64,000 nt of DNA from Pycnopodia helianthoides (taxonomy: Eukaryota; Echinodermata; Asteroidea; Forcipulatida; Asteriidae): positions 21,404,135 to 21,468,134 of the forward strand of contig CM063246.1 in the NCBI GenBank assembly GCA_032158295.1, given 5' to 3'. Position numbers and translations under genes: made by a program. Shown here in pieces: positions 63,087-64,000 of this stretch; within the stretch, counting starts at the first letter, position 1, and each line of letters starts with the position of its first letter. The notes below the pieces were generated by a model. It was not told where the DNA came from, ran no database searches, and saw nothing but the letters and a program-made list of their open reading frames with translations.

Positions 63087-64000
63087 TGGTCATGGTGCAT
63101 TCTCGTCCTAAAACGCTCTGGTACAACACTGGGTTTTTTTCTTCTAACTCGCTGCTTTTCAAGAATCTCAAGATGGGATTTTCATCGGAATCGGAGGTTT
63201 GGGGCGTCTGGGACTATACAAAAAGTAATCCATGGTCGCCTTGAAACTGCAACATTTAGACTATGGGCATAGAAAGTCTTAATTTATTGAGCAAGAAACC
63301 GTTTACAACGCAAACCCATAGTCAGCTTGTTAGTCGCCCTTACCCAAGAGCTTCTTTGACATTTTAAGATGTTTAACTAAAGGGCAGTTTAACATATTTT
63401 TTTTTTGCAATTAGCGTGAATATGCGTTTGTGTGTGTAAATGTTTATCTTCAACCTTGGCCTCAGAGTAGAGTGTCTTTAAGCACGGTGGACGCACTCTT
63501 CTATAGTGTCTAGAGTTAAAAGCCATCTTTCTTCCCCTGTAAGCAAGGTTGATACGGGAATATCGACAGGTATTCTTGCGTTAAAAAGTCTTTATAGTGC
63601 CTTTGCTTATGTACACTTTGTATCAAACTTTCTAGACCCCCACCACCCCCCAGCCACCCCCAACCCCCACTAAAAAAAAACACAAAAACGACAGCAACAA
63701 CAACAAAAACAAAAACAAACAAACAACACCCCCAACAAAACAAACCAAACCTTGACGAACAAAACTCATTTAAATGCAAACTCTTGTGCATCTGTCTGTA
63801 AATGATGTGCCACCAAGGCTTGCTTTTAGGTTGTGTAATTAGGGTATAGTCACGTTAATGTATAGAAGAAAATATGTATTACTAATGAGTTTGAAATGAA
63901 ATTGCATCGCGGAAAAAAAAAACGGTTGCAGTTTTCACGCAGAAAAGTGCGTGCTGTTCCAAGTATAAGATTTGAAGCTTGTTGCATTTTGTAAGATCGG
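63087..64000. other. noncoding DNA, C/A-rich low complexity
   Basis: 63640-63730 is a run of CCCCCA and AACAAA motifs. The rest has nothing I can name. Confidence 0.6.

Overview
The window is animal genomic DNA. It is AT-rich, has GT-AG introns of 0.3 to 7 kb, no operons, and many small dispersed repeats. Several repeat families look like ones I associate with echinoderms, especially sea stars: inverted-repeat elements starting GGGCCCAATTTCATAGAG, elements flanked by TTAA, and tRNA-like SINEs. 'Marine deuterostome, probably a sea star' is an inference from memory of those families, not a database match.

One protein-coding gene can be supported. From about 1.57 kb to 35.3 kb the plus strand carries the middle and 3' part of an FHOD-family formin (similar to FHOD1/FHOD3). 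The 5' half, which should encode the GTPase-binding-like and DID/FH3 region, lies upstream of the window. Exons seen here encode a Ser/Arg-rich linker split over five small in-frame exons, a charged coiled coil, a long acidic linker, the proline-rich FH1, the complete FH2 actin-assembly domain over eight exons (8.7-18.4 kb), a variable tail, and the DAD with its basic ROCK-site cluster, ending at a TGA at 35302-35304. Every junction given keeps frame. The single exception is a one-base frame break near 8129-8137 inside the largest exon, most likely a sequence error.

Introns hold minisatellites (25-bp at 2.8 kb, 12-bp at 10.7 kb, 21-bp at 15.5 kb, 20-bp at 29.6 kb), TTAA-flanked MITEs, tRNA-like SINEs, a hAT-type MITE with an 8-bp target duplication, and degraded retroelement pieces. 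One intron carries tandem copies of the authentic splice acceptor of the next exon.

From 35.3 kb to 64 kb I find no convincing gene. This stretch holds repeats: a 20-bp minisatellite at 48.4 kb, an inverted pair of Penelope-like terminal motifs at 47.4-47.9 kb, a 5'-truncated LINE on the minus strand at 57.5 kb beside a TTAA MITE, and a long fold-back at 58.1-58.4 kb that carries two opposed copies of the histone-mRNA 3' stem-loop consensus. Two isolated exon-like segments (42279-42307, 44106-44183) are the only hints of another transcription unit.
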